A stretch of DNA of 64,000 nucleotides from Pseudomonas sp. RC10. GTDB lineage: Bacteria; Pseudomonadota; Gammaproteobacteria; Pseudomonadales; Pseudomonadaceae. The position numbers were made by a program, and so were the translations under genes. Numbering within the stretch: position 1 is the stretch's first letter; each line of letters starts with the position of its first letter. Below the pieces are notes generated by a model that ran no database searches, was not told the origin of the DNA, and worked only from the letters and a program-made list of their open reading frames with translations. Of this stretch, positions 8,144 to 17,269 are shown piece after piece. Where the stretch lies: positions 124,001 to 188,000 of the forward strand of contig NZ_CP151650.1 of assembly GCF_038397775.1 (NCBI RefSeq), read 5' to 3'.

Positions 8144-9544
8144 ATGAGTCACTACGACGTTGTCATTATTGGCGGCGGCCCAGGCGGCTACAACGCGGCC
8201 ATTCACGCCGGTCAGAAAGGCTTGAAGGTCGCCTGCATCGAAGGCCGCGAGACCTTGGGTGGCACCTGCCTGAATGTGGGATGCATCCCGTCCAAATCCC
8301 TGCTGCACGCCTCTGAGTTGTACGAAGCGGCGACAGGCGATGAATTCAAAAAGCTCGGCATTGAGGTCACGCCGACCCTGAATCTGGCGCAGATGATGGC
8401 GCAGAAGGTCGAGAGTGTGACCGGCCTGACCAAGGGCATCGAGTTCCTGTTTCGCAAGTACAAAGCCGAGTGGATCAAGGGCTGGGGGCGTCTGGCCGGG
8501 CCGGGCAAGGTCATCGTCACCGATGCCAGCGGCGCCGAAACCGAGCTGACGGCCAAGGACATCATCATCGCCACTGGCTCCGAACCGACCCCGCTGCCGG
8601 GCGTGACCATCGATAACCAGCGCATTCTCGATTCAACCGGCGCGCTGTCCTTGAGCGAAGTACCCAAGCACTTGGTAGTGATTGGTGCAGGTGTGATCGG
8701 CCTTGAGCTGGGGTCCGTCTGGCGTCGTCTGGGGGCCAAAGTCACGGTCGTGGAATTCCTCGATCACGTGGCCCACGGCTCGGATCTGGAGACTGGCAAG
8801 ACCCTGCATCGCTCACTGTCGCGCCAAGGCATGAATTTCAAACTCAGCTCCAAAGTAACGTCGGCCGTCGCCAGTGACACAGGCGTGAGCCTGACAGTCG
8901 AACCCGCCGCCGGTGGCGAAGCCGAAGTGATCGAAGCGGACTACGTGCTGGTGTCCATCGGCCGACGTCCGGTCACGAAAGGTCTGGGGCTGGAAACAGT
9001 GGGGCTTGAAGTCGACAAGCGTGGCGTCCTGGCCAACAAGGGCCATCGCACGTCAGTGGACGGCATCTGGGTGATCGGCGACGTGACCTCCGGCCCGATG
9101 CTCGCGCACAAGGCCGAAGACGAAGCAGCAGTGTGCGTCGAGCGGATCGTCGGCAAGAAGGGCGAGCTGAATTACAACCTGATCCCCAACGTGATTTACA
9201 CCTGGCCGGAGCTGGCCAGCGTCGGTAAGACCGAGGAGCAATTGAAGGAGGAAGGCCGCGCCTACAAGGTGGGAAAATTCCCGTTCAGCGCCAACAGCCG
9301 GGCCAAGGTCAATCACGAAACAGACGGCTTCGCCAAAGTGCTGGCTGATGAAAAAACCGACGAGATTCTGGGCGTGCATCTGGTTGGGCCAAGCGTCAGC
9401 GAGATGATTGCCGAGTATTGCGTGGCGATGGAGTTTGCAGCGTCGGCGGAAGACGTCGCGCTGACCTGCCATCCGCACCCGACCCGCTCCGAGGCCTTGC
9501 GCCAGGCGGCGATGGCAGTGGGTGGGCATACGACGCAGGCGTGA
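8144..9544 (+). CDS. lpdA: Dihydrolipoamide dehydrogenase (E3)
   Basis: A 466-residue flavoprotein disulfide reductase. FAD-binding GGGPGGYNAA at residues 10-19, redox-active disulfide in GGTCLNVGCIPSKSLLHA (about 41-58), NAD-binding GAGVIGLELG (about 184-193), the second FAD motif VIGDVTSGPMLAH (about 310) and the C-terminal HPHPTRSEALRQA with the active-site His are all intact. It reoxidises dihydrolipoamide of 2-oxoacid dehydrogenase or glycine cleavage complexes. No E1/E2 genes adjoin it, which matches the stand-alone LPD-3 type of Pseudomonas. A CAGGAG ribosome-binding site lies just upstream of the ATG. Two REP pairs follow the stop. Confidence 0.93.
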   Translation: MSHYDVVIIGGGPGGYNAAIHAGQKGLKVACIEGRETLGGTCLNVGCIPSKSLLHASELYEAATGDEFKKLGIEVTPTLNLAQMMAQKVESVTGLTKGIEFLFRKYKAEWIKGWGRLAGPGKVIVTDASGAETELTAKDIIIATGSEPTPLPGVTIDNQRILDSTGALSLSEVPKHLVVIGAGVIGLELGSVWRRLGAKVTVVEFLDHVAHGSDLETGKTLHRSLSRQGMNFKLSSKVTSAVASDTGVSLTVEPAAGGEAEVIEADYVLVSIGRRPVTKGLGLETVGLEVDKRGVLANKGHRTSVDGIWVIGDVTSGPMLAHKAEDEAAVCVERIVGKKGELNYNLIPNVIYTWPELASVGKTEEQLKEEGRAYKVGKFPFSANSRAKVNHETDGFAKVLADEKTDEILGVHLVGPSVSEMIAEYCVAMEFAASAEDVALTCHPHPTRSEALRQAAMAVGGHTTQA

Positions 9545-9583
9545 GCCCAAGGTCGACGATTGAACCGCGGCCTGTTGATGACC

Positions 9584-9809
9584 CTGTGGGACTGAATTTA
9601 TTCGCGATTGGCCAGTGCAGGCGATACACCTCTGTCGTCTGCCTCATTTTTCGCGAATGAATTCGCTCCCACAGAAATTCGAGGCTGCCACGGCATTTGA
9701 AGTCCGATGAAGGCTCAACTGTGGGAGCGAATTTATTCGCGATTGGCCGGTGCAGCCGATACACCTCTATCGTCTGCCCGATTTCTCGCGAATGAATTCG
9801 CTCCCACAG
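9584..9809. repeat. Two tandem REP pairs (GTGGGAGCGAATTTATTCGCGA family)
   Basis: Pair one spans 9584-9674 and pair two 9719-9809. Each has arms CTGTGGGAGCGAATTTATTC and its inverse, separated by about 40 bases that are themselves nearly identical between the pairs (GCGATACACCTCT-TCGTCTGCC). They lie between convergent lpdA and the Lrp regulator gene. Confidence 0.88.
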
Positions 9810-9827
9810 AAATCCGGGATCGGTCTG

Positions 9828-10331
9828 TCACACCGGCAAATGCCCCAAAGGCAACGGCCCTTGCTGCTTGAGGGTGCGAATCGCGAAGTTGCTGCGAATG
9901 TCCCGCACGCTGGGCATTTTCAGCAGCGTGTCGGTGAGAAACCGGTCGTAGCTGCGTAAGTCTGGCACCACGACGTGCAGCAGAAAATCTGACTCGCCCG
10001 AAACGATGTGCGCTGATATCACCTCAGGCAACACCGACACCATCTGTTGAAATTTCTGCGCCTCGTCTTCGTGATGGCGGTCAACTTTCACCCCGATGAA
10101 CACCGTCAACCCTAGCCCCACTGCATCGGCATCCAGCGTTGCCTGGTAGCCGCTGATCACCCCCGCCTCTTCCAATTGCCTGACCCGTCGCAGGCATGGC
10201 GAAGCTGACAATCCGATCTCATCTGCCAGTTGAACGTTGGTCAATCGACCGTCCCGTTGCAAAGCATTGAGAATGCGGCGGTCATAGGCGTCGAGCTTCA
10301 CATTTGACGGATTTGGCACAAAAGACCCCAT
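9828..10331 (-). CDS. Lrp/AsnC-family transcriptional regulator
   Basis: A 167-residue regulator: N-terminal AsnC-type helix-turn-helix (LDAYDRRILNALQRDGRLTN, then LADEIGLSASPCLRRVRQLE) and C-terminal RAM ligand-binding domain (from about residue 80; YDRFLTDTLLKMPSVRDIRSN). The frame continues upstream to a TTG, but an ATG at 10331 gives the family's usual length and start. It is divergent from a LysE-type exporter at 10456; Lrp-family regulators very often control such an adjacent amino-acid exporter, so that is the likely target. Confidence 0.88.
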   Translation of the reverse strand: MGSFVPNPSNVKLDAYDRRILNALQRDGRLTNVQLADEIGLSASPCLRRVRQLEEAGVISGYQATLDADAVGLGLTVFIGVKVDRHHEDEAQKFQQMVSVLPEVISAHIVSGESDFLLHVVVPDLRSYDRFLTDTLLKMPSVRDIRSNFAIRTLKQQGPLPLGHLPV

Positions 10332-10455
10332 TTCAGCATGGCTATAAGCAGAAGATGCCAATACTAAGCCGTTCAGGGGTCAAACACGCAAGCACCTGCC
10401 CCACCCTCTCGCCTTAGAATTTCCTTCCATCACCCCTTCATCCGAGAGCCGAACC

Positions 10456-11085
10456 ATGGAAAACATCGCGCTGTTTATCGCCGCCCTGTCGATGATCCTG
10501 CTGGTGCCGGGCCCAGACATGATTCTGCTGCTCCAGACCGGCGCCCGTCACGGTCGTGGCAAAGCACTGGCGACGGCGCTCGGATTGGCCATCGCCCGTG
10601 GCGGTCATGTGGCGTTGGCTGCGCTGGGGCTGGCAACGCTATTCAAAGTCTCGCCCTGGACATTCGAAGCGGTGCGCATCATCGGCGCCGCATACCTGCT
10701 GTGGCTGGGGCTCAAGATGTTCAAACCGGGCGCGATGAGCATGACGGCCCAAGGCGGCGAGGGTGGGACGGCGCTCTCTTGGCGCGCAGCCGTCGGGCGC
10801 GGGCTTTTGACCAACCTGCTCAACCCCAAAGCCCTGCTGTTTTGCTCGGTACTGCTACCGCAATTCATCGACCCACACGCGGGTTCGGTGGCCGGGCAGT
10901 TCGCTGCACTGGGGGTAATTCTGGTGCTGGTCGGCCTGTCGTTCGACAGCGTGTACGCAATGGCAGGCGGCTGGATCGGTCGATGGCTGGCCCGCTGCAC
11001 GACCGCGCAACGCATTCAACAATGGGTGTTCGGCACGATGCTGATCGGTTTCGCCGTGCGTCTGGCTTTTATCCAGCAGGCGTGA
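10456..11085 (+). CDS. LysE/RhtB-family amino-acid exporter
   Basis: A 209-residue membrane protein with about six hydrophobic segments and the family signature near the N-terminus (LLVPGPDMILLLQTGARHGR, residues 16-35) followed by GLAIARGGHVALAALGLA. It should export an amino acid or related small molecule to the outside across the inner membrane. It is divergently arranged with an Lrp/AsnC regulator; the amino acid is unknown. Confidence 0.9.
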   Translation: MENIALFIAALSMILLVPGPDMILLLQTGARHGRGKALATALGLAIARGGHVALAALGLATLFKVSPWTFEAVRIIGAAYLLWLGLKMFKPGAMSMTAQGGEGGTALSWRAAVGRGLLTNLLNPKALLFCSVLLPQFIDPHAGSVAGQFAALGVILVLVGLSFDSVYAMAGGWIGRWLARCTTAQRIQQWVFGTMLIGFAVRLAFIQQA

Positions 11086-11277
11086 ACACCTCACCTGAAA
11101 CACAACCCGCAATACTCTGAATGCTCACAAGTAGCCCTCTGAAACGATTTTTTCTCTTTTTTGCGAACAAGATGCCGAGATTGTTATCTGTTTGTTGGTA
11201 ATTTGCGTTCGGCAAGGATTGGGAAAGCGCACTTTCATGTGCAGGAAGGCACGGCATTTCTTCAGAGGCTTCACCTT

Positions 11278-12897
11278 ATGAATCGCAGGAATCTACTGAA
11301 AGCTTCCATGGCGCTGGCAGCCTATAGCGCGCTGCCAGCCACGGGTCTTTATGCAGCACGCGCCCTGGCGGCAGCAGCAGATGGCGACATCGAACATTTC
11401 GACTTCAAAACGTTGCAAGACCTCGCCAAACAGATGGCCGGCAAAGCCTACGTCAGCACCAAGCAAAACTTGCCGCCCACGCTGGCAAATATGACGCCTC
11501 AGCAGTTCAACGCGATCAAATACGACGCAGGCCATTCCCTTTGGAATGACGTCAAAGGCCAGTTGGACGTGCATTTCTTCCACGTCGGCGCAGGCTTCAA
11601 GACGCCGGTGCGCATGTACAGCGTGGACCCCGCGACGAACGAGGCGCGTGAGGTGCATTTCCGCCCCGAGCTGTTCAACTATGAAGCCAGCCGCATCGAT
11701 CAGACCCAACTCAAGGGTGATCTGGGCTTTGCTGGCTTCAAGCTGTTCAAGGCCCCGGAAATCGCGATCAACGACATTCTGTCGTTCCTCGGCGCCAGCT
11801 ACTTCCGCGCTATCGACAGTAACAAGCAGTACGGCCTGTCGGCCCGAGGCCTGGCGATCGACACCTACGCTCACAAGCCCGAAGAGTTTCCTGACTTCAC
11901 CAAGTTCTGGTTCGAAAAACCCACCAAGGACGCCACCCGCTTCGTGGTCTACGCGCTGCTGGATTCGCCGAGCGCGACCGGTGCCTACAAATTCGATATC
12001 GATTGCCAGGCTGATCGCGTGGTCATGGACATCGACGCGCACATCAACGCCCGCGCCGACATCGAACAAATGGGCATTGCGACCATGACCAGCATGTTCA
12101 GCTGCGGCACTCATGAACGCCGGATGTGCGACACCATTCACCCGGAAATCCATGACTCGGACCGCCTGGCCATGTGGCGGGGCAACGGCGAGTGGATCTG
12201 CCGTCCGCTGAACAACCCGGCGAAGCTCCAGTTCAACGCCTTTGCCGACAAAGACCCGAAAGGTTTTGGCCTGGTACAGACCGATCACGAGTTCAAGACC
12301 TATCAGGACACCGTCGACTGGTATCACCGTCGACCCAGCCTGTGGGTCGAGCCGACGACGGCCTGGGGCGAGGGCTCCATCGATCTGATGGAGCTGCCGA
12401 CCACCGGCGAGACGCTGGATAACATCGTTGCGTTCTGGAACCCGAAAGTGCCGATCAAGGCCGGAATGTCGATGAATTACGGCTACAAGCTGTATTGGAG
12501 CCCGCTGCCGCCGGTGAGCACGCCATTGGCGCAGGTACACGCGACACGTTCGGGCATGGGCGGCTTCATCGAAGGCTGGGCACCCGGCGAGCATTACCCG
12601 GATGTCTGGGCACGCCGCTTTGCGGTGGACTTCAATGGTGGGGGCATCGACCGGCTGCCGGAAGGCTCGGCCATCGAGCCGATGGTTACCGTGTCGAGCG
12701 GCAAAGTGCAGGATTTCAACGTACTGGTGCTGCCGGATATCAAAGGCTTCCGCGTGAGCTTTGACTGGTACCCGACCAGTGATTCGGTGGACCCGGTGGA
12801 GATGCGCATGTTCATCAAGACTGGCGACCGTACGCTGAGCGAGACCTGGCTGTATCAGTACTTCCCGCCTGCGGCTGATAAGCGTAAATACACCTGA
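11278..12897 (+). CDS. opgD: Glucan biosynthesis protein D (periplasmic OpgD/MdoD)
   Basis: A 539-residue protein. The N-terminus [20 protein letters not shown] is a twin-arginine-type signal with Arg-Arg at residues 3-4, and the mature part matches the OpgD/OpgG fold (for example [39 protein letters not shown]). OpgD acts in the periplasm on osmoregulated periplasmic glucans. I start at the ATG at 11278, which yields the Tat signal; an in-frame extension to 11161 lacks this logic. The gene stands alone; opgG/opgH are not in the window. Confidence 0.92.
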   Translation: MNRRNLLKASMALAAYSALPATGLYAARALAAAADGDIEHFDFKTLQDLAKQMAGKAYVSTKQNLPPTLANMTPQQFNAIKYDAGHSLWNDVKGQLDVHFFHVGAGFKTPVRMYSVDPATNEAREVHFRPELFNYEASRIDQTQLKGDLGFAGFKLFKAPEIAINDILSFLGASYFRAIDSNKQYGLSARGLAIDTYAHKPEEFPDFTKFWFEKPTKDATRFVVYALLDSPSATGAYKFDIDCQADRVVMDIDAHINARADIEQMGIATMTSMFSCGTHERRMCDTIHPEIHDSDRLAMWRGNGEWICRPLNNPAKLQFNAFADKDPKGFGLVQTDHEFKTYQDTVDWYHRRPSLWVEPTTAWGEGSIDLMELPTTGETLDNIVAFWNPKVPIKAGMSMNYGYKLYWSPLPPVSTPLAQVHATRSGMGGFIEGWAPGEHYPDVWARRFAVDFNGGGIDRLPEGSAIEPMVTVSSGKVQDFNVLVLPDIKGFRVSFDWYPTSDSVDPVEMRMFIKTGDRTLSETWLYQYFPPAADKRKYT

Positions 12898-12934
12898 GTT
12901 CGAGGTCCGGACTCTGATCCGGTGATGAACCCTT

Positions 12935-13090
12935 TGTGGGAGCGAATTCATTCGCGAAGTTCGGTCAGGCGATAGAGATGCGTCGTCTGTACCCGCATTC
13001 GCGAATGAATTCGCTCCTACAGTTGAATCCGCGTCTGTCTTTCGTTTCGTGGCGTTGATGAACTTCTGTAGGAGCGAATTTATTCGCGAA
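12935..13090. repeat. REP pair plus a single REP arm (GTGGGAGCGAATTCATTCGCGA family)
   Basis: A pair at 12935-13022 (inverted arms TGTGGGAGCGAATTCATTCG) is followed by a single arm at 13066-13090. The spacer contains the same GCGATAGAGATGCGTCGTCTG-like core seen, inverted or shifted, in the pairs at 9.6-9.8 kb and 27.5 kb. It lies directly after opgD. Confidence 0.85.
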
Positions 13091-13498
13091 GGTTGTTCAG
13101 GCGGTGGCGATGGGTCGAACGAGGCGGATATGTAACGAAAATGAGCCATAGGATTGAAGAACAAGGCTCATCTTTTTCCTCCATTTATTAGCGTCAATTT
13201 TTACACTCTCAGTAATTTCAATAAGTTACACACTCTGATTTTTAAGCCTTATTCAAACTGTCCGAAAATTTGACTATTTCATTGACAGCCCTTTGATCTG
13301 CGGCTGATATATCCCCTGTCACGCCGCTTTGAGAGGGACCCCATTCGGCAATTCCCTCCCGTCACGGCCCTCCAGCACACAAGGATTTACCGGTTTCATC
13401 GACGGCGTTTGCCGACGTCGGTGAGCGGTAGCGTGGCCACGATGCTTCTTTCATTTGTCACCCCATATTCGATCCAGCGCGCCTGAGAGGCTGTTCCC
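13091..13498. other. AT-rich intergenic region and long leader before the PslJ-like gene
   Basis: About 400 bases with no open reading frame. The section 13180-13285 is distinctly AT-rich for this genome. It contains a well-formed sigma-70 promoter (see next entry) followed by about 185 bases of leader before the ATG at 13499. Confidence 0.5.
13282..13310 (+). promoter_or_regulatory. Predicted sigma-70 promoter of the PslJ/PslG-like pair
   Basis: TTGACA at 13282-13287, a 17-base spacer and TGATAT at 13305-13310, immediately preceded by AT-rich DNA. Transcription would begin near 13317 and leave a leader of about 180 bases. Confidence 0.55.
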
Positions 13499-14803
13499 AT
13501 GATGTCGCCTACCCCCGCTTACGTTGAAAAGCCGTCGATCCTGTCCTTCGACAAATCGACGGCCATCGTGCTGGTCGCGATCAGCCTGATTCTGGTCGAG
13601 ACCTTCTCTGGCGCCTTGCGCTTCTACCTGGACAAAGCGGGCATCTCGGTGTTGCTGTACGCCCCGAAAGTCGCCTGCCTGCTGTTCTTCGCGCTGGAAC
13701 TCGGCCGGTTCAAGGCAGGGCCTGGTGTGTGGCTCAGCTTCATCGCCTTGTTACTGTCGTCTGCATGGGCGGTGCTGAATGGCGCGGGGGCAGGAAACTT
13801 CGCTTTTGCCTTGTACGGCATCAGCCCGTTGCTGTTCGGACTGGCGTGCGGCGATCAGATCACCAAGCACAAACGGCTGTTCATGTGGGCCATCGCCTTT
13901 GCACTGGCGGCCTCGCTGGCGGGCATCGCGATGGACAAGTACACCGACCTGCCGTGGAAGGGCTACAGCTACAGCATTGGCGGCACCGAGCTGAGCGCCA
14001 ACACAACCTGGGCCTCCGAAGACGCCGACCGACCTGCCGGGTTCGCCCGGATTTCCAGCGCGCTGGCGATCATCATCTCGATTTTCAGCCTGTACCTGAT
14101 GACCACCGTACGTTCGAGAATGCTGGCCATCGCCATCTGCGCCGCCGGGCTGGCGGGGGTGATTCTGACCACCAGTAAAGCGCCGGTCCTGGCCTTCGCG
14201 GGCGCCGTTGGCCTGCTGTTGATCACTCGCTTTCGATGGACCACCCGCGGTGCCATCGTGGTGGCGGTGTTGCTCGGGATGGCGTTGCCGTTCGTGGCGA
14301 TGATGTACGACTTCGACCCCAACAAAATCTCGACTGGCAGCTCGCTGTCATCGATTTACGACCGCCTCGTCAACACTTGGCCAAACGTGATCCGCGAGCT
14401 GGTCAGCGAAGACCGCGCCTACACCGGGGCAGGATTTGGGCTAGTGGGCAGTTCGGTGGCGGCATTCCCTGTGATCGGTGCAGACCTGTTCATGGTTTCC
14501 GACAGCACCGTCGTTTACCTCTGGGCGGCCTTTGGCGTGGCGGGGTTGTTCCTCTACGCGCTGCACATCCCGCTGTTCATCACTCTGGCTGACATCACGA
14601 CCCGCTATGGCCGGGCGATGCTGGCCACCAGCTTCTGCATCTGCATCGTCAGTTGGACGACTGACACACTTGAAGTAACGCTGGCGAACCTGTTCCTCGG
14701 CATGGCCATCGGGCATGCCATGGCGGCGAGGTCGCACGTGAAGGCCGTCGCCCCAAAGCCGGTTGAAGCGGCACCCTGGGTCGGTCTCCCCGGCCTGAGC
14801 TGA
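13499..14803 (+). CDS. Polytopic membrane protein, O-antigen ligase/polymerase-like (PslJ-like)
   Basis: A 434-residue protein with about ten to twelve hydrophobic segments spread along its length and a longer non-membrane loop at about residues 275-330 (DFDPNKISTGSSLSSIYDRL). The arrangement fits the Wzy/WaaL-like polymerase or ligase superfamily; the segment VNTWPNVIRELVSEDRAYTGAGFG... in the loop resembles the family's periplasmic loop. The following gene, 16 bases away, is a PslG-like glycoside hydrolase, which supports a polysaccharide role, by analogy with PslJ and PslG of the Psl exopolysaccharide. No glycosyltransferases are present nearby, so the polymer is unknown. ATG codons at 13499 and 13502 are both possible starts. 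Confidence 0.55.
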   Translation: MMSPTPAYVEKPSILSFDKSTAIVLVAISLILVETFSGALRFYLDKAGISVLLYAPKVACLLFFALELGRFKAGPGVWLSFIALLLSSAWAVLNGAGAGNFAFALYGISPLLFGLACGDQITKHKRLFMWAIAFALAASLAGIAMDKYTDLPWKGYSYSIGGTELSANTTWASEDADRPAGFARISSALAIIISIFSLYLMTTVRSRMLAIAICAAGLAGVILTTSKAPVLAFAGAVGLLLITRFRWTTRGAIVVAVLLGMALPFVAMMYDFDPNKISTGSSLSSIYDRLVNTWPNVIRELVSEDRAYTGAGFGLVGSSVAAFPVIGADLFMVSDSTVVYLWAAFGVAGLFLYALHIPLFITLADITTRYGRAMLATSFCICIVSWTTDTLEVTLANLFLGMAIGHAMAARSHVKAVAPKPVEAAPWVGLPGLS

Positions 14804-14825
14804 TCCCACAAAGGAATGCGTGCGC

Positions 14826-16109
14826 ATGAGCCTATTGCGTATTGGCCGTGGAAGCCTGTTGCTGCTGTCGTGCCTGATCTCTACTTACGTCACGGCTGCC
14901 GATTCATTCATCGTCGGTGTCGCCACCCACTCGATGAACAACGTTAACCAGCCACTGCGCAGTCTGGAGCTGGCCAGCCTGGCGGGCGTCACCTCGGTGC
15001 GTGATGACGGGTTCTGGTCCACGGCTGAACCGGCGCCCAATCAGCTGCAAATCATCCCGCCATGGCGGGCGTGGCTCGCCAAGGCCAACGCGTTGAACCA
15101 AGCACCGATGGTCATCCTGGGTTACGGCACGTCCTTCAATGGCAACGCCAAGCCGCGCACGCCCGAGGTGAAGATTCCGTACCTTAAGTACGTCGATTAC
15201 CTCACCCGACAGTTGGGCAATCCGGTGAAGTACTACGAGGTTTGGAACGAGTGGGACATCGAGGGGCCAACCGACTCACGCCTTAGCCGGGATTACGTCG
15301 CCATCGTGAAGGAAGCAGCACCGATCATTCGCAAAAACAATCCGCAGGCCAAAGTGCTGGCGGGTGCGGTGACGTCCACGGGCATCAAGGGTGGTTTCGT
15401 GGATCGCCTGCTGACGGCGGGCATCATGAATTACGCGGACGGCATTTCGCTCCATCCTTACGTGCACTGCGAGGGACGCGACCACAACACGCCGGAAAGC
15501 TGGATCAACTGGATGCGCGATCTGGACCGGCGCTTTACTGGTCTGGCCCATAAGCCTGTGCCTCTGTACCTGACCGAAATGAGCTGGCCAAGTCATGAGG
15601 GCAATTGCGGCATCGACACTACGCGTCAGGCCGCTTACCTGGCCCGGGCCTGGTTTCTCGCTCGCACTGTGCCTTCGATCAAGGGCATCTGGTGGTACGA
15701 CCTGATCAACGATGGCAACAAGCGCGACGATCAGGAACACAACTTTGGCCTGCTGAACGTGGACCTGAGCCCCAAACCGGCCTACTCGGTGCTCAAAGCG
15801 ATCAGCCCCTACCTGAAAGACTTCGAGTACGACGCCAGCGCCAGTTTGCAGTCTGACGGCCTCTACAAACTGGTGTTCAGCGATGGACGCGAGCGGATCA
15901 TCGTGGCCTGGGCCACGGGACGCACCCGGGAAGACCAAGTGGTCAGCCACGCGATGAACAACGCGCCGTTGCGGGTGCTCGATACGCAAATGGCGAGCAA
16001 GGGGATGGTAACCAGCGAGCAACGCTGGAGCTGCACCGGCGACCGTTGTACAGCGTCTGTCAGTCTTAACGAGTTTCCAAAAATCATCCGGCTAAGCCCC
16101 GGCGCCTGA
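14826..16109 (+). CDS. Secreted glycoside hydrolase, GH39/PslG-like
   Basis: A 427-residue protein with a Sec signal peptide (LLRIGRGSLLLLSCLISTYV, cleaved near TAADS). The body is a TIM-barrel glycosidase: the acid/base Glu lies in YYEVWNEWDI (about residue 143) and a nucleophile candidate in LYLTEMSWPS (about 248). PslG, the endoglycosidase of the Psl operon, has the same two motifs. I prefer the ATG at 14826 (spacing of about 10 from AAGGA) over an in-frame GTG at 14820. It is co-transcribed with the upstream membrane protein, so the pair probably makes or trims an exopolysaccharide in the periplasm. A strong terminator follows. Confidence 0.72.
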   Translation: MSLLRIGRGSLLLLSCLISTYVTAADSFIVGVATHSMNNVNQPLRSLELASLAGVTSVRDDGFWSTAEPAPNQLQIIPPWRAWLAKANALNQAPMVILGYGTSFNGNAKPRTPEVKIPYLKYVDYLTRQLGNPVKYYEVWNEWDIEGPTDSRLSRDYVAIVKEAAPIIRKNNPQAKVLAGAVTSTGIKGGFVDRLLTAGIMNYADGISLHPYVHCEGRDHNTPESWINWMRDLDRRFTGLAHKPVPLYLTEMSWPSHEGNCGIDTTRQAAYLARAWFLARTVPSIKGIWWYDLINDGNKRDDQEHNFGLLNVDLSPKPAYSVLKAISPYLKDFEYDASASLQSDGLYKLVFSDGRERIIVAWATGRTREDQVVSHAMNNAPLRVLDTQMASKGMVTSEQRWSCTGDRCTASVSLNEFPKIIRLSPGA

Positions 16110-16122
16110 CTCAACCACCCTG

Positions 16123-16158
16123 AAAAGCCCGCCTGACCTCGTCTGCGCGGGCTTTTTT
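16123..16158 (+). terminator. Rho-independent terminator
   Basis: Stem AAAGCCCGC / GCGGGCTTT around a loop of about 14 bases, followed by a T-run (16153-16158), 14 bases after the glycosidase stop. Confidence 0.85.
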
Positions 16159-16267
16159 CGTGGTTTTTCGTGAAACGACCTGCAAATAGTGGCATTACGA
16201 CACATGCCCGACATTTTCCGCTGCTAGGCTTGGGCTCCTTCATGGATGCCCATGATCGGGGGAAGGT

Positions 16268-17053
16268 ATGGGGTTACGGTGCAGACTGCTCGCTGTGTGC
16301 TTGCTCTATTTGATCGCGCTGCCCGTTGCCGCAGAGGCCTTCGTGGCAGGCACTGCACAGTGGAAGCCCTATGCGTTCGAGGACGATAACGGTCGCCTGC
16401 GCGGCTTGGCCGTGGACATCACCCGCCGAGTGATGCAACTCGCAAACGTGGACGTCACTTTCGTCACGTACCCCGTCAACCGTCTGCAATCGATGCTGCA
16501 AAAGAACGAAATCGACCTCAACTACGCCGATGCGCTGATCTGGAACACCCCTGAAGAACGACAGCATTATGTGTTCTCCAAACCCTACTCCATCGTCAGC
16601 GAGCACCTGTATTTCCTCGCAGACCATCCCGCGCTCGGTCAACCCATCGAGAAGATGGATCACCTCACCATCGGCACAGTACGCGGTTACACCTACGCGG
16701 CGTTGGAACCGGCCCTTGAAACTCACCGTCTCGACCGGCTTGAGACCTCTCAGGACGACGCCTTGATCAAGCTGCTGCAAAGCCGACGCGTCGATGCGAT
16801 TGCCATGGTGGACGATATTTTCGAAGGTTTGATCAACACCACCCACCTCGATCCTACCCAGTTCCGCCAGGGCGCCAAGCTCAGCGAAGCACCGCTGGTA
16901 ATCAAACTCCAACCGGCGCACGCGAAATGGCTCGGGCGAATCAACCAGGCCATCGACACCCTGCGCCGCACCGGAGAGCTGGATAGCATCAGACGGCGTT
17001 ATCTGCCGGGGAACACTGCCGTGGCGTGCGTGGGGGCGGGGAAAGGGTGTTGA
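16268..17053 (+). CDS. Periplasmic solute-binding protein, family 3 (amino-acid type), no transporter attached
   Basis: A 261-residue protein with a Sec signal peptide (LLAVCLLYLIALPVAAEA) and an SBP family 3 fold: start of the mature domain AQWKPYAFEDDNGRLRGLAVDI, hinge-region NYADALIWNTPEERQHYVFSKPY and the second lobe with GTVRGYTY. Proteins of this length without ABC permease or ATPase genes are common in Pseudomonas and often serve signalling or unlinked transport; ligand unknown. GGGGGAAGG just before the ATG is a strong ribosome-binding site. A short Cys-containing C-terminal tail (ACVGAGKGC) follows the fold. Confidence 0.82.
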   Translation: MGLRCRLLAVCLLYLIALPVAAEAFVAGTAQWKPYAFEDDNGRLRGLAVDITRRVMQLANVDVTFVTYPVNRLQSMLQKNEIDLNYADALIWNTPEERQHYVFSKPYSIVSEHLYFLADHPALGQPIEKMDHLTIGTVRGYTYAALEPALETHRLDRLETSQDDALIKLLQSRRVDAIAMVDDIFEGLINTTHLDPTQFRQGAKLSEAPLVIKLQPAHAKWLGRINQAIDTLRRTGELDSIRRRYLPGNTAVACVGAGKGC

Positions 17054-17127
17054 GTTGAGGTCTCGGGGGGCTGGTTGAGACGGTGATCTCCAGCATTTGC
17101 CGTGCGATACGGTCCGCATTGAGCACG

Positions 17128-17265
17128 TATAATCTCACCCCGAAAAACAAGAAACCCCGCCAAAAGGCAGGGTTCCTGTTTACTTCGTCTGTCCTCGGGG
17201 GGAGGTGCTTGCACCCGCGTTTCCCGTGGCTAGTGAGCAAAACTATATGGATATAGGTCTTTTCA
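17128..17265 (+). ncRNA. Candidate structured RNA upstream of the Abi-family gene (AbiF-associated type)
   Basis: A TATAAT at 17128-17133 begins a region without coding potential that reaches the Abi gene. It holds two stems: AACCCCGCC (17153-17161) pairing with GGCAGGGTT (17166-17174) around AAAA, with one mismatch, and a perfect GGTGC/GCACC hairpin at 17204-17215; the intervening CCTCGGGGGG and later CCCGTGG could pair further. Abi_2 genes of the AbiF type are known to be preceded by a structured RNA. I recognise the arrangement, not the exact covariance model, so this is a candidate. Confidence 0.45.
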
Positions 17266-17269
17266 GTCA

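Noticed and set aside
2000..13090. CRISPR-like repeats among the palindromic elements
   Set aside because: The repeats are widely separated single pairs with inverted arms, typical REP elements, not regularly spaced direct repeats with unique spacers; no cas genes.
11293..13164. Minus-strand frame of 623 codons opposite opgD
   Set aside because: It continues into REP repeats and mirrors opgD, so it is an artefact of codon composition.
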